This document shows, piece by piece, positions 18,232-27,529 of a stretch of DNA of 64,000 bases. The DNA is taken from NCBI GenBank assembly GCA_938036435.1, contig CALHPU010000018.1, positions 1-64,000 on the forward strand. The letters run 5' to 3'. This DNA is from an uncultured Pirellulaceae bacterium. Lineage in GTDB: Bacteria; Planctomycetota; Planctomycetia; Pirellulales; Pirellulaceae. How positions within the stretch are numbered: the first letter of the stretch is position 1; each line of letters opens with the position of its first letter. Under the pieces are notes generated by a model, which was not told where the DNA came from, searched no databases, and saw only the letters and a list, made by a program, of their open reading frames with translations. A program made the translations under genes and the position numbers.

Positions 18232-21200
18232 ATGAGGATTGCGACTCTCGTGTTTACTGAAAAATCGACCCCGAAGACTCTGGTACACAGCATGTTGCTG
18301 GTCGCCGCGGCGGCCATCTGGGTTTGTGCCTCAGCCTGCTTAGCCGCTGATAATCCCGCAGATGCCCCCGCTGGAGTTGCAGAGAAGAAAACCTCATCGC
18401 CGCCCCTGCGAGAGCCCAATGAACCTTCGGTCGCCGAGGCCAGTAGCGAGGGGCAAAGCGCAATGGCCAACATTAAGCATTCGGGACTGAAGTGCGAATT
18501 GTATGCGGCTGAACCAGATGTGGCCAACATCATCGCGTTTCACCGCGACTACCAAGGACGCATGTTTGTCTGCGAGACCTTTCGACAGGACAAAGGCATC
18601 GAGGACAACCGCGCTCATACTTACTGGATGGACGAAGAGCTGGCGGCTCAAACCGTTCAAGACCGCGTGGACTACATCCTGAAGTATCATCCTGATGCCG
18701 ACGAGACATACACGCGCTTCGACGATCGGATTCGCGTTATCCAAGATACCGATGGTGACGGCAAAGTGGATCAGTCAAAAGTGTTTGCCAAACATTTCAA
18801 CAGGATCTCCAGTGGTAGTGGCGCCGGCGTGTTGTCCTATGGCGATAAGGTTTACTACACCAATATTCCGACACTGTTTGAGCTTACCGACGATGATGGC
18901 GACGGCGTCAGCGATTCGCGTAAATCACTTCACGAAGGTTACGGAGTTCACTTCGCCTATCGCGGACATGATTTACATGGCTTGATTGTGGGGTTTGATG
19001 GCCGATTGTATTTCAGCATTGGTGATCGCGGCTATCACTTGCCAGAACAAGGGATCAAAAACCCAGACTCCGGCGCCGTGTTGCGCTGTGAGTTGGACGG
19101 CAGTCATTTGGAAGTCGTTGCCACAGGAATGAGGAATCCGCAAGAACTGGCGTTCGACGATTACGGAAACCTATTCACTGGCGAAAACAATTCCGACAGT
19201 GGCGACAAAGCTCGTTGGGTTTTTGTGGTGCCCGGTGGCGACACTGGCTGGCGGTTTTATTATCAGTACCTTCAAGACCGTGGCCCTTTCAATCGGGAAA
19301 AAATATGGCACGCTCACGAACCGAACGTGCCCGCATACATCATCCCGCCGGTGGAGAATCTTAGCGATGGTCCTTCTGGTTTGGAGTTTTACCCGGGAAC
19401 GGGTTTCTCCGATGAATTCAAGGACCGGTTCTTCTTATGTGATTTTCGCGGGGGACCAACCAACAGCGGGATCCGCTCGTTTCGCAACAAGCCTGTCGGA
19501 GCGTTTTTCGAAGTGGTCGACCAAACGCAGCCAATCTGGGGCATCTTGCCGACAGATATCGATTTTGGCTCCGACGGAAAACTGTACCTTTCGGATTGGG
19601 TGATAGGATGGGTTGGCGAAGATCGCGGTCGTATCTTTGCGTTTTCTGACCAGCAAAATACGCAGTCCGAGGTTGTCAAACAGGTTCAAAGCCTGCTCGC
19701 TGGTGGAATCAAGCAATCGAACGTAGCGGAACTCGCCGCGCTGACCGGGCATGCTGACCAGCGCGTTCGTCAAGAAGCTCAATTTGAATTGGTGGCCCGA
19801 GGTGAGCAAGCTGCTTTGACCGAACTGGCCACCAAAGGGACCGCCGCTGGCGAGGTGTTGCTTTCGCGTCTGCACGGAATTTGGGGTTTGGGCCAGTTGT
19901 CAAGGCAGTCTCGCCAAACGCCGAACGCGCCGATGGTCGACAGCGAATTAGCTGCGACGATTCAAACGTTGCTTTCTGATACCGAAGAAGAAGTGCGTGC
20001 TCAGGTGGCGTTGATCGCTGGAGAGGCAGAATTGCCTGTGGCTGAAGAGCTTAAAGGGTTGCTCGCCGATTCAAGCTCGCGCGTCCGCTACTTTGCATCC
20101 GTTGCGTACGGCAAAATCGCGTCAGTCGAAGGTGTGGCGGACGTTGCTCAACTCTTGGAAGAAAATTCCGACGACGATCCTATCCTCCGCCACGGTGGAG
20201 TGATGGCGATGAAACACATGGTCGCGCAGCATGGCGTCGGTGTTCTCGATGCGGCGATCGAAAGCTCGATTGCATCAGTGCGTTTGGCCGCTTGCGTGGC
20301 ACTGCGGCACTTGTATCAGGACGGTTTGTTTCGGATCGATCCTTCGGAGCCAGATTTGACAGCCATTGGCGCTTCGATCGCGCGGATGCTCAATGACACC
20401 GATCCTAAAGTTGCGTTGGAGGCGGTGCGAGCCATCCATGACCTGCCCATTAATTCTCAAATGCATTTGGTGGGCGCGTTAGAAGCATCAAATTCGGATG
20501 GGGAGATGTCCGATCATTTGAATCGGCGAATCATCAGCTCCAATCATCATCGGGCAACCGCTGAAGGAGCCCGAGCGCTGGCGAACTTTGCCGCCGACGA
20601 TTCTCAGGTGCTCCAACGTCGCGTTGATGCGGTGAAACTGCTTGGAGCGTGGATGACGCCGTCCAATCGAGATCCCGTTCATGGAGCTTGGCGTCCTGTC
20701 GATATGAGCAAACGTAACCTAGTCGATGCTCAATCTGCCGTTTCGTCAGTATTCGAAAAATTGGTTGGCAACGAAACGGTGTTGACCGATGCAGCAATCG
20801 AAGCCGCGTCGGCACTAGAGCTAAAAGAGATTGGTGACGCGATGAGTCAGTTGATTACCAACAAGTCGACCGAACAATCCACTAGAGTAGCGGCGCTACA
20901 GGCGCTGGGAGAACTGGAGGATCCGGGACTTGGGGGATTGTTGAAAGCGCTTGCCGACGACTATGACGTACTACCTCGACTGCTTGCAGCGAAAACGGCA
21001 AGTTTAGTCGCGCGCACTTCGCCCGATCAGGCCGTTGGCCTTTTGCAAAAATCGCTTTCGGGCATCGAGGCCGGTCAGAAGTTGGAGGGCGATGATTTGC
21101 TCGAGCGTCAGATGGCGCTCGAAACATTGGGCAGTATGACCGATTCGGCTTCGGCAAATCTTCTCAAGTCATCCATGGAGTTGTTGGCTGAGGGCAAACT

Positions 21201-21804
21201 GGCAGCGCCAGTTCGTTTGGATGCCGTGATGGCGGCGACGGTTCGTCAAGATGACGCTTGTAATGCTTTGCTGGAGGCACATCAACAGAATCTGAATAAG
21301 TCTGGCGTTCCTACTGACCAATACGCCGACACACTTTTCGGTGGTGACATCGAGAAGGGGGCAGAAATATTCTATGGGAAAACGGAAGTCTCTTGTGTGA
21401 GATGCCATCGCATCGGCGGGACAGGCGGAAAGGTTGCTCCCTATCTTTCGGCGATCGGCAAGACTCATGACCGTAAATACATCCTTGAGTCGATCGTTGA
21501 ACCGAACAAACAGATTGCTGTAGGGCATGCTCAAGTGGTCGTGCTGACCGATGAAGGGATGATGCATACCGGCGTCGTCAAGGAAGAGACCGATACGGTA
21601 ATGGCGTTGATGGACAGCGATGGAAATGTCACGCGAGTGGAAAAGGACATGATTGATGAAATGAAAGCTGGCAAATCAGGGATGCCCGAAGGCTTGCACA
21701 AGTTGTTGACCAAAGCCGAATTACGCGACCTTGTTGCTTTTCTGAGCGACCAAGTCGACCTCGACAGTTTGCCTGCAAACCAGAAACAGGGGCATGGTGA
21801 ATAG
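18232..21804 (+). CDS. PVC-type haem-binding protein with beta-propeller, HEAT repeats and CxxCH cytochrome domain
   Basis: The start is ATG 18232, preceded by AAAGGA, which gives about 1190 residues. A signal peptide comes first (SMLLVAAAAIWVCASACLAA). Residues about 75-440 form the PVC 'membrane-bound dehydrogenase' propeller: LYAAEPDVANIIAFHRDYQG, Asp-rich loops such as DTDGDGKVDQ, and GMRNPQELAFDDYGNLFTGE. About 500 residues of HEAT-like helical repeats follow. The C-terminal haem module has the c-type motif CVRCH near residue 1055 and the family ending SIVEPNKQIAVGH...KSGMPEGL. These proteins are numerous in planctomycetes and are thought to be exported oxidoreductases or electron-transfer proteins; the substrate is unknown. 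It is monocistronic. Confidence 0.9.
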   Translation: MRIATLVFTEKSTPKTLVHSMLLVAAAAIWVCASACLAADNPADAPAGVAEKKTSSPPLREPNEPSVAEASSEGQSAMANIKHSGLKCELYAAEPDVANIIAFHRDYQGRMFVCETFRQDKGIEDNRAHTYWMDEELAAQTVQDRVDYILKYHPDADETYTRFDDRIRVIQDTDGDGKVDQSKVFAKHFNRISSGSGAGVLSYGDKVYYTNIPTLFELTDDDGDGVSDSRKSLHEGYGVHFAYRGHDLHGLIVGFDGRLYFSIGDRGYHLPEQGIKNPDSGAVLRCELDGSHLEVVATGMRNPQELAFDDYGNLFTGENNSDSGDKARWVFVVPGGDTGWRFYYQYLQDRGPFNREKIWHAHEPNVPAYIIPPVENLSDGPSGLEFYPGTGFSDEFKDRFFLCDFRGGPTNSGIRSFRNKPVGAFFEVVDQTQPIWGILPTDIDFGSDGKLYLSDWVIGWVGEDRGRIFAFSDQQNTQSEVVKQVQSLLAGGIKQSNVAELAALTGHADQRVRQEAQFELVARGEQAALTELATKGTAAGEVLLSRLHGIWGLGQLSRQSRQTPNAPMVDSELAATIQTLLSDTEEEVRAQVALIAGEAELPVAEELKGLLADSSSRVRYFASVAYGKIASVEGVADVAQLLEENSDDDPILRHGGVMAMKHMVAQHGVGVLDAAIESSIASVRLAACVALRHLYQDGLFRIDPSEPDLTAIGASIARMLNDTDPKVALEAVRAIHDLPINSQMHLVGALEASNSDGEMSDHLNRRIISSNHHRATAEGARALANFAADDSQVLQRRVDAVKLLGAWMTPSNRDPVHGAWRPVDMSKRNLVDAQSAVSSVFEKLVGNETVLTDAAIEAASALELKEIGDAMSQLITNKSTEQSTRVAALQALGELEDPGLGGLLKALADDYDVLPRLLAAKTASLVARTSPDQAVGLLQKSLSGIEAGQKLEGDDLLERQMALETLGSMTDSASANLLKSSMELLAEGKLAAPVRLDAVMAATVRQDDACNALLEAHQQNLNKSGVPTDQYADTLFGGDIEKGAEIFYGKTEVSCVRCHRIGGTGGKVAPYLSAIGKTHDRKYILESIVEPNKQIAVGHAQVVVLTDEGMMHTGVVKEETDTVMALMDSDGNVTRVEKDMIDEMKAGKSGMPEGLHKLLTKAELRDLVAFLSDQVDLDSLPANQKQGHGE

Positions 21805-21941
21805 GAACTGGCGTCGATTACTCCCAACCCTGTTCCCAGCTCACCTCGAACGCAATTTGACTCAGCTCCAATCGCTCTCTCGTTTGGTTTTCGCGCTCTT
21901 TGAGTTCTTCAGGGAGATCATCGTCGGTTCCGGGGGGGCCG

Positions 21942-22085
21942 ATGGCGATCAGCGCAGAAATCGGTACTGACGTTTCGACCGTTGTTGAAGGATTGGTCGA
22001 TAAGGTGATTCAAAAAGGTTTAGAGCTTAATGGAAAAGAGCGATCGTTTTTGGTCTACTGTATGCAAAGCACCTATATTGATTGA
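21942..22085 (+). CDS. Possible small protein, unrecognised
   Basis: A 47-residue frame with a plausible amphipathic helix (TVVEGLVDKVIQKGLELNGK) and a Cys near the end. No good ribosome-binding site and no known family. It could be a remnant. Listed because codon content looks coding rather than random. Confidence 0.25.
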   Translation: MAISAEIGTDVSTVVEGLVDKVIQKGLELNGKERSFLVYCMQSTYID

Positions 22086-22271
22086 GTAGAACTTTCTGCC
22101 CGGTGTAGCTTACCGCAACTTTTTCATTATTTCATCGGAAGAAACTCCAACGCATCTGGTTTACTTGTGCAGAAGTCAATCGAAATTGAACTCAAACGCA
22201 CAGAGAGATGAACATGAGAAACTTTGTAATCGCAATCGCACTAACGATGACAATGTTGGCCGCCAATGTCA

Positions 22272-22305
22272 AAACGGTCCAGCAAGAAATCTTGCTGGAC
22301 CGTTT
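22272..22305 (-). terminator. Intrinsic terminator of the CBM9-like gene
   Basis: A perfect 15-bp stem: AAACGGTCCAGCAAG (22272-22286), loop AAAT, CTTGCTGGACCGTTT (22291-22305). On the minus strand it ends in UUUU. It lies 40 bases after the stop of the minus-strand gene and could also stop plus-strand transcripts. Confidence 0.85.
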
Positions 22306-22344
22306 CAACTGCTCACTTAGCTTTGCGTCACGACTAAAAATCAG

Positions 22345-23091
22345 CTATTCGACAAACTCCGACGGTTTGACCAATTCCAAAACACCGATGTCGTCCAAAC
22401 TTTGATACGTTTCGTTAGTGGTATCGTTCCACTTGGCGATTGATCCTCGGGAACCTGAACCGGGATCGTTGTTGACTTGGGCGTCGAAGCCGATCTTCTT
22501 CCCCGCTTTGGTTTTCAGCTTAATCGAAGCCTCGACGATATAGCCACCGTCCACCTTGCTCACCTTGGAAGTGTAGTTGTCGCCATTGGACGATTCACCA
22601 CAGCTTTCGACGCCCGCAGCGGTGGTGCGGTACTGAGCGTCATCGTCATCGTAAGAGCCCGACTTTGCCATGTTCTCGTCAATGAAAAACTCCACCGAAT
22701 CTTGATCCCAGTCTTCGTAAGCTTCTCCACTAATGTTGTCGTCTTTGACTTCGGCCAGACAATATAGATGGCCATCATCCCAAAGACATTTTATCGAAGC
22801 TCGAGAGATGGTTTGGCCATCGGTCAGCGAGTTCTCGTCCTCGACTTGGCGATCGGTCATCATCGCTGGAACGTTCTTCCAAATATCGTCGATTTTTCCA
22901 TCGACCACTGGAGTGCCGAACAGGGCCTTGCCCTCTCGCACGCCGTTATCATCGGTTTGCATTGCGCCGTCTTTTTTCTGACTTCCCGATTGATCAGATT
23001 CTCGGCTTTTCGAGCCATCTTGTGCGAGTGAAGGGGCAGCGGAGACGACCGTTGCGAGTAGAGCAATAGTAAAGTACTTCAACATGTTCAT
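22345..23091 (-). CDS. Secreted protein with CBM9-like / DOMON-type carbohydrate-binding domain
   Basis: A 248-residue exported protein with a signal peptide at residues 1-24 (cleavage near SLAQ). A Ser/Gln/Lys/Asp-rich linker runs to about residue 50. The CBM9-like fold follows: TPVVDGKIDDIWKNVP at its start, IKCLWDDGHLYCLAEVKDDN, then WDQDSVEFFIDENM, the characteristic 'D-W..DSVE.F.D' block, and an IGFDAQVNND calcium/sugar loop. Such domains occur in xylanases and as stand-alone binding proteins. No catalytic domain is attached. It was probably transcribed alone, with a leader of about 100 bases and its own terminator, and is not part of the ABC operon upstream. Confidence 0.85.
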   Translation of the reverse strand: MNMLKYFTIALLATVVSAAPSLAQDGSKSRESDQSGSQKKDGAMQTDDNGVREGKALFGTPVVDGKIDDIWKNVPAMMTDRQVEDENSLTDGQTISRASIKCLWDDGHLYCLAEVKDDNISGEAYEDWDQDSVEFFIDENMAKSGSYDDDDAQYRTTAAGVESCGESSNGDNYTSKVSKVDGGYIVEASIKLKTKAGKKIGFDAQVNNDPGSGSRGSIAKWNDTTNETYQSLDDIGVLELVKPSEFVE

Positions 23092-23201
23092 AGAAAAAAT
23101 CTCAAATTGGAATTGGAGGGGCCGATAGACGGATGTCGTTTATTGTAGCAACGCTTGATTTGAATTCAAACAGTTTTGTTTAATTGAGTCTTCGTGCAAG
23201 C

Positions 23202-24533
23202 CTAAGGAGAAATTTCTATTTCCGGCAAAAGTCCTTTGATCACCGTTTCGTCCATCACATAGATCCACATGCTGTGCTTGCGATTAAACTCGGTAGCCAT
23301 TTGCTGCGCCGTATCGATCAGTTGTTCGCGTTCTTTGACCTTGCGAAGATATGCCTTTTTGACTGCTTCGTCTTTGTCGACGTCGGAGGGTTTTTCAGGT
23401 TCATCAAACCCAGATTCGTCCACGTCGGCGGTAAGGATTACTCGGTACAAAAGTTTGAGACTGTCGCTGTTACCGACCTGATTGGCAATTCCTCCGACCA
23501 ATACATGGTAACGAACGCCGTCGCTCATTCCGATTGATACCTTGCCGTTGGCCGCGTCAAACTGGTGCCCGCCAGCATTCCATTGGCGGTAGAAAAAACC
23601 AGCCTCTTGCAAGGCGGTTATCGCTGCTTCCTCGCCGGCGTCCTTTTCAGCACTCAGGGCTTTGACCGCCGATTTACTTTGATTGACAACGTCGGCAATC
23701 TGTAATTGAAACAAGGATTGAACCACCGATTGTAGAAAGCCTGATGGTAGTTCGGATGCCTCGATTTCTTCGTCGCCCACCGTAGCGCTCACGACACTCA
23801 TCCGCGCTGGTTCACCTGTTACGGCAAATCTTACGTTATAGATGTCCTCTCGATTGTTGGAGTCAGCGATTCGGTATTTGTTGACATCGATGGTCGATGC
23901 CAAACGCGTGGTTGATTGTGACGAGGGCAGCCCCAGCAGGTTCGGCGAAGTCCATTTTGAGAAATCGGCCGACAACATGTTCTTGTTGAATTCAATCGTA
24001 TAAACCGTAGGCTTGCCCGTTACCCGGACATAGTGATTATCAGGTTTGTTCTTGACGGCATTGCCGACGATCAGACTTCCGATCACTTTTCGGTTGCGGT
24101 CGGTTAGCTCTAGACGCGCCCCCAAGCTCGACCGACTGGATGCGGTATTGTTTTCCGAAGGATCGACAACGCCGAATTTAACATGATCAGTCTGGCTGTC
24201 GGAGGTCACCTCCAAAACGGTGCGTCCGTTGAGCGCCTTGGTGATATTGATGACGCGATCACCGCCGGTAACGTCGAACTCACTTTTCTGAGGGATAAGC
24301 CAACGCTCGCCTTTGCGTTTGAGGTTTAGGCGTTCAATTTGAGATTTGTCTTCGTTGTAAGTTACGACCTCAATACCGCGCACCGATGAAGTCTCGTAGT
24401 CCTCAAACAGTGGCTTGTTGACCTGAGCATTTTTTGTGACCACCTTGGGCCATGGATAAACCCAGGCGGCTGCCACGGCGGCGATTGCTGCCACGACGCC
24501 CATTAAGGCAGTTGTTTGAATTGCTGATTTCAT
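23202..24533 (-). CDS. DUF4340 protein, third gene of a GldG-type ABC operon
   Basis: A 443-residue protein with one N-terminal membrane anchor (residues 5-25, MGVVAAIAAVAAAWVYPWP) and a large periplasmic part. This part has repeating strands of the DUF4340 type (VVTYNEDKSQIERLNLKRKG, LELTDRNRKVIGSLIVGN, YVRVTGKPTVYTIEF). DUF4340 proteins regularly follow GldG/ABC permease genes in bacteria that have the system. The gene lies 28 bases after the fused GldG gene and belongs to that operon. The role is unknown; it probably forms the outer part of the membrane complex. Confidence 0.85.
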   Translation of the reverse strand: MKSAIQTTALMGVVAAIAAVAAAWVYPWPKVVTKNAQVNKPLFEDYETSSVRGIEVVTYNEDKSQIERLNLKRKGERWLIPQKSEFDVTGGDRVINITKALNGRTVLEVTSDSQTDHVKFGVVDPSENNTASSRSSLGARLELTDRNRKVIGSLIVGNAVKNKPDNHYVRVTGKPTVYTIEFNKNMLSADFSKWTSPNLLGLPSSQSTTRLASTIDVNKYRIADSNNREDIYNVRFAVTGEPARMSVVSATVGDEEIEASELPSGFLQSVVQSLFQLQIADVVNQSKSAVKALSAEKDAGEEAAITALQEAGFFYRQWNAGGHQFDAANGKVSIGMSDGVRYHVLVGGIANQVGNSDSLKLLYRVILTADVDESGFDEPEKPSDVDKDEAVKKAYLRKVKEREQLIDTAQQMATEFNRKHSMWIYVMDETVIKGLLPEIEISP

Positions 24534-24561
24534 TTTCTGTCGACCCGAATGTTTGCGGCAA

Positions 24562-27459
24562 CTACGTCAGTCTGCGTTCCTTGGAGATGCCCTCGCGCTC
24601 TCTTAGTCGTCTGCGTGTGAACACAAACAAACCCAAAAGAAAAGGAGGAATCACCGGCAACACAACTGCAGCCAGTTTGTAGGTTCTTTGAATTTCCTGA
24701 ATCGCCAGTTCGGCGTCCAAGTCCGCCTGTCGTTTTTTCTCGTTCAGCGAATTGTTCAATTCTTGGACGCTGACGCGCAATTTTTGCTCCTGCTCTTGCT
24801 GTTGCTGTTTGAGAATTCCTTGTTTAGCAGCAAGCGCCGCTGCATCATAAGGTTTTTTCGCGTCGCGGCGGTCTTCCAAATCTTTGATTTCGTTTTCTAG
24901 CGGACGTAATTTCTTCCGGGCATCGGCGCGAACTTTTTCGACTTCGATTTTGAAATCAATTTCGTACTGATTGTTGAGCTCAAAGACCTTCTGAAGCTCT
25001 TTTTCCTTCTGACTCTCGATTTTACCGAGCGTCACATGTCGAAAGCGCCGGTTGCGGAGCCCCAGAAATGTATCTTCCCCAGCAAGCGCGTCGACGATGT
25101 TGAGCACGAAGCTCATGTCTTGAAAGAAAAATTCGATCCCGTCGCGAATCGGTTCGTTGCGAATATCGACAAAGTAGTCAGACAACACGTCCAGATCGGC
25201 AACGTAAATCACGTTGGTGCGGTCCTTTGACGGCGCGGCCGATGGATCGGATTGATCATTATTGGCCCCTTTGATGTGGCAGGCCAGAACAAATTGGCCA
25301 TCTGCCAGTCCACGTTGCGAGTCCCGCGCCGCTGGAGGAACTTGCGGCATGGCGAGATCACCTCGCAAGCGCCCGGCGCCGTTAACTTTTACCAGCGGCG
25401 TAAATTCCAATTCGGTTGTTTTCGTTGGGCTTACATAGCCTGCGTACTGGAAAAACAGCTCGTCGATTCTGCTGGTCGCGGGGTGTTTGCGATTAATCGA
25501 GGGATTCGCGGGATCTAAATCCTTCACGATTACCAACTCCGGCAGGCTAAGCCGTTTGTCTTTTGGGTAGGGATTAAAAGACTCCGGTTGCCAGACGATC
25601 CAAGGTATATACTGCCCGTTTCCTGCACTTAATCGATCGGTATCAATATCCAGTGCCTTCCACAGTTTCTGAATGTCGGCCGGTTGTCCGCCGCGATTTA
25701 GAACACGTGGTCCAAATGTTCCCGGCACGTGACGCTTGAAGCTGAATGAATTGGGGAACGGATCCTCAAAAATTGCCGTTGGCTGCCCCGATTGGATAGC
25801 CGTTATCAGATTGGACATCTCGACTGCCGACATTTTGGAGGGCTGAGCGACCAGCAGCATTGAGTATCGCCGTTGATCGGGTTCACCTTCGTCGCCGCTG
25901 ACCCACAGATCAATCTCGCTCGAAGCGTTAACTTGTTCGATGTCGTATTGCTTCGCCAGTTCTCTGACGATTTTTAGCGTGGGAAGCTGAACGGCTTTTC
26001 CTTGGTTTGTTGGCACTACAGCGCCTTGGATGACAGCATCAGTTAGCACGATGCCAATTGTTTTGCGTTGATCTTGCGAAACGGTATTGATCGAACGCAT
26101 CAATTCGTATTCGACAGGCGTTCCATAAGGCAAAAATGGCACGACCACGCGTTCGACGCCGCTGGCCACCGCCAGTCCCAGTACAACTTCGGCATCGCGC
26201 TTTATTCCGCGCGATTGAGTCGAAAACTCTTGTGGGCGGATGCCATAACGCTTGGACGCCAGCACTGCCTGTTTGCTGAAGGGTTCAATCCCTTGCTGAA
26301 GATCGACGTTAATTCGGGAACCGCCGAGCGCGTCAAATTCACGCAGCAGGTTCACAAGGTCGTATTTTGTTCGGACGAACTCTGAGGGAATGTCGTTTCC
26401 GATATAGGCCGTGACGTTGATTGGGTCGGCTTGAGCGTCTTGGTTATCGCCGCCAAGTTTGTTCAGTAGTTTCAATGTGGAAGGTGAAAGCGTACTGACC
26501 TTCTGGTCGGAGATATCGATTCGCGCGCGGTTGAGTGAACTGTGCTGAACGATCAGAACACAAGAGACGACGATCACAAACAAGAAACAAGCTCGCACGG
26601 CAAAATGCCAAAGCATTGAAGTTCCATCACGGCCGCCGAGCCAATGTCGCCGGCCAATCAAGACCATGCTCAGATAGATCCCGATCACGACGATGCCAAG
26701 GAAATAGCAGATCGAAGAAGCGGTAATCAAGCCGCGACCAAAGGGCTCGAAACGTTCTAGCAGTGACCAGTCGAACAGGCGCCCGATCCACTTTTGGCTG
26801 CTGAAGATGACATCGGCGTTAGAGAAAAAAGCCAGCGGAGCGTTAAACACCGCGCCGAAAATAAACCCGACGGTGAGATTGCTGGTGAGGAATGACGCCA
26901 CCGATCCGAGCGCGATCATCGCGATCCCGACAAACCAGTAACCAAGGTAAGTCGAAAATAGCAGCAGGTTGTCAAGATTCCCATCGGTCATCGACAACAG
27001 CACTGCAAAATTCGACAGCTGCGAGAACAACAACGATACCGTAAAAACCAACACCGCTGCGAAATACTTACCGATCACAATATCGAAATCTTTGGCAGGA
27101 AGAGTCAGCAGTAACTCGTCGGTTCCCTGCCGTTTTTCCTCGGCCCAGATGCTCATCGTGATCGCCGGGATGAAGATCAGCATGATATAGGGCAGGAATT
27201 TATTTAGCTGATCAAAGTTAGCGAGGTTGGACGTGAAAAATTCGTGCGGCCAGAACGCGGCGAATGAAGTCAATAGAACAAACAAGCAGAGGAAAACGTA
27301 GCCAGTCGGATTACTGAAATAGCCGATGAAGTTCCGCTTCATAACAGCAAATGCGGCTTGCCGCCAAATCCCCAGAGGCAGCATCAAAACAAAAAGAGCC
27401 ACCAAAAAAAGGAGGTCGACGACCAACATGAAGGCAAATTCAATTAAGGGCAAACCCAT
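24562..27459 (-). CDS. Fused ABC-2 permease and GldG-family auxiliary protein
   Basis: The frame is open from TTG 27540, but AAGGA five bases before ATG 27459 points to that start (965 residues). The N-terminal 270 residues are an ABC-2/GldF-like permease with about six membrane spans (MKRNFIGYFSNPTGYVFLCL, IMLIFIPAITMSIWAEEKRQ). The centre is a GldG-type extracytoplasmic region (DISDQKVSTLSPSTLKLLNK, then VTAYIGNDIPSEFV) and an ABC_transp_aux-like domain. A coiled coil at about 845-940 precedes a final membrane span (AAVVLPVIPPFLLGLFVFTR). In Bacteroidetes GldF and GldG are separate gliding genes. Here they are one chain, and no gliding motors are nearby, so an export or envelope function is likelier. 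Confidence 0.85.
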   Translation of the reverse strand: MGLPLIEFAFMLVVDLLFLVALFVLMLPLGIWRQAAFAVMKRNFIGYFSNPTGYVFLCLFVLLTSFAAFWPHEFFTSNLANFDQLNKFLPYIMLIFIPAITMSIWAEEKRQGTDELLLTLPAKDFDIVIGKYFAAVLVFTVSLLFSQLSNFAVLLSMTDGNLDNLLLFSTYLGYWFVGIAMIALGSVASFLTSNLTVGFIFGAVFNAPLAFFSNADVIFSSQKWIGRLFDWSLLERFEPFGRGLITASSICYFLGIVVIGIYLSMVLIGRRHWLGGRDGTSMLWHFAVRACFLFVIVVSCVLIVQHSSLNRARIDISDQKVSTLSPSTLKLLNKLGGDNQDAQADPINVTAYIGNDIPSEFVRTKYDLVNLLREFDALGGSRINVDLQQGIEPFSKQAVLASKRYGIRPQEFSTQSRGIKRDAEVVLGLAVASGVERVVVPFLPYGTPVEYELMRSINTVSQDQRKTIGIVLTDAVIQGAVVPTNQGKAVQLPTLKIVRELAKQYDIEQVNASSEIDLWVSGDEGEPDQRRYSMLLVAQPSKMSAVEMSNLITAIQSGQPTAIFEDPFPNSFSFKRHVPGTFGPRVLNRGGQPADIQKLWKALDIDTDRLSAGNGQYIPWIVWQPESFNPYPKDKRLSLPELVIVKDLDPANPSINRKHPATSRIDELFFQYAGYVSPTKTTELEFTPLVKVNGAGRLRGDLAMPQVPPAARDSQRGLADGQFVLACHIKGANNDQSDPSAAPSKDRTNVIYVADLDVLSDYFVDIRNEPIRDGIEFFFQDMSFVLNIVDALAGEDTFLGLRNRRFRHVTLGKIESQKEKELQKVFELNNQYEIDFKIEVEKVRADARKKLRPLENEIKDLEDRRDAKKPYDAAALAAKQGILKQQQQEQEQKLRVSVQELNNSLNEKKRQADLDAELAIQEIQRTYKLAAVVLPVIPPFLLGLFVFTRRRLREREGISKERRLT

Positions 27460-27529
27460 GTTTTTCCTTGGACGTTGATTGGTGTTTTTATTGCGTGGTA
27501 GGGTTAGTTCATGGCCGGCAGGTGAGCTG

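Larger units (their letters stand above)
21805..22344. other. Intergenic region with two short doubtful reading frames and a strong terminator
   Basis: 540 bases between convergent genes. A 47-residue frame at 21942-22085 (MAISAEIGTDVSTVVEGLVD start) looks protein-like but short. A second frame starts at 22208 with a signal-peptide-like MNMRNFVIAIALTMTMLAAN and then runs straight into the 22272-22305 hairpin. Its start resembles that of the convergent gene at 23091 (MNMLKYFTIALLAT), so it may be a decayed copy of a secreted-protein gene. Otherwise nothing is visible. Confidence 0.35.

Noticed and set aside
22208-22405. Short plus-strand frame with a signal-peptide-like start
   Set aside because: It reads into the terminator hairpin and then the antisense of the CBM9-like gene; at most a decayed secreted-protein gene.
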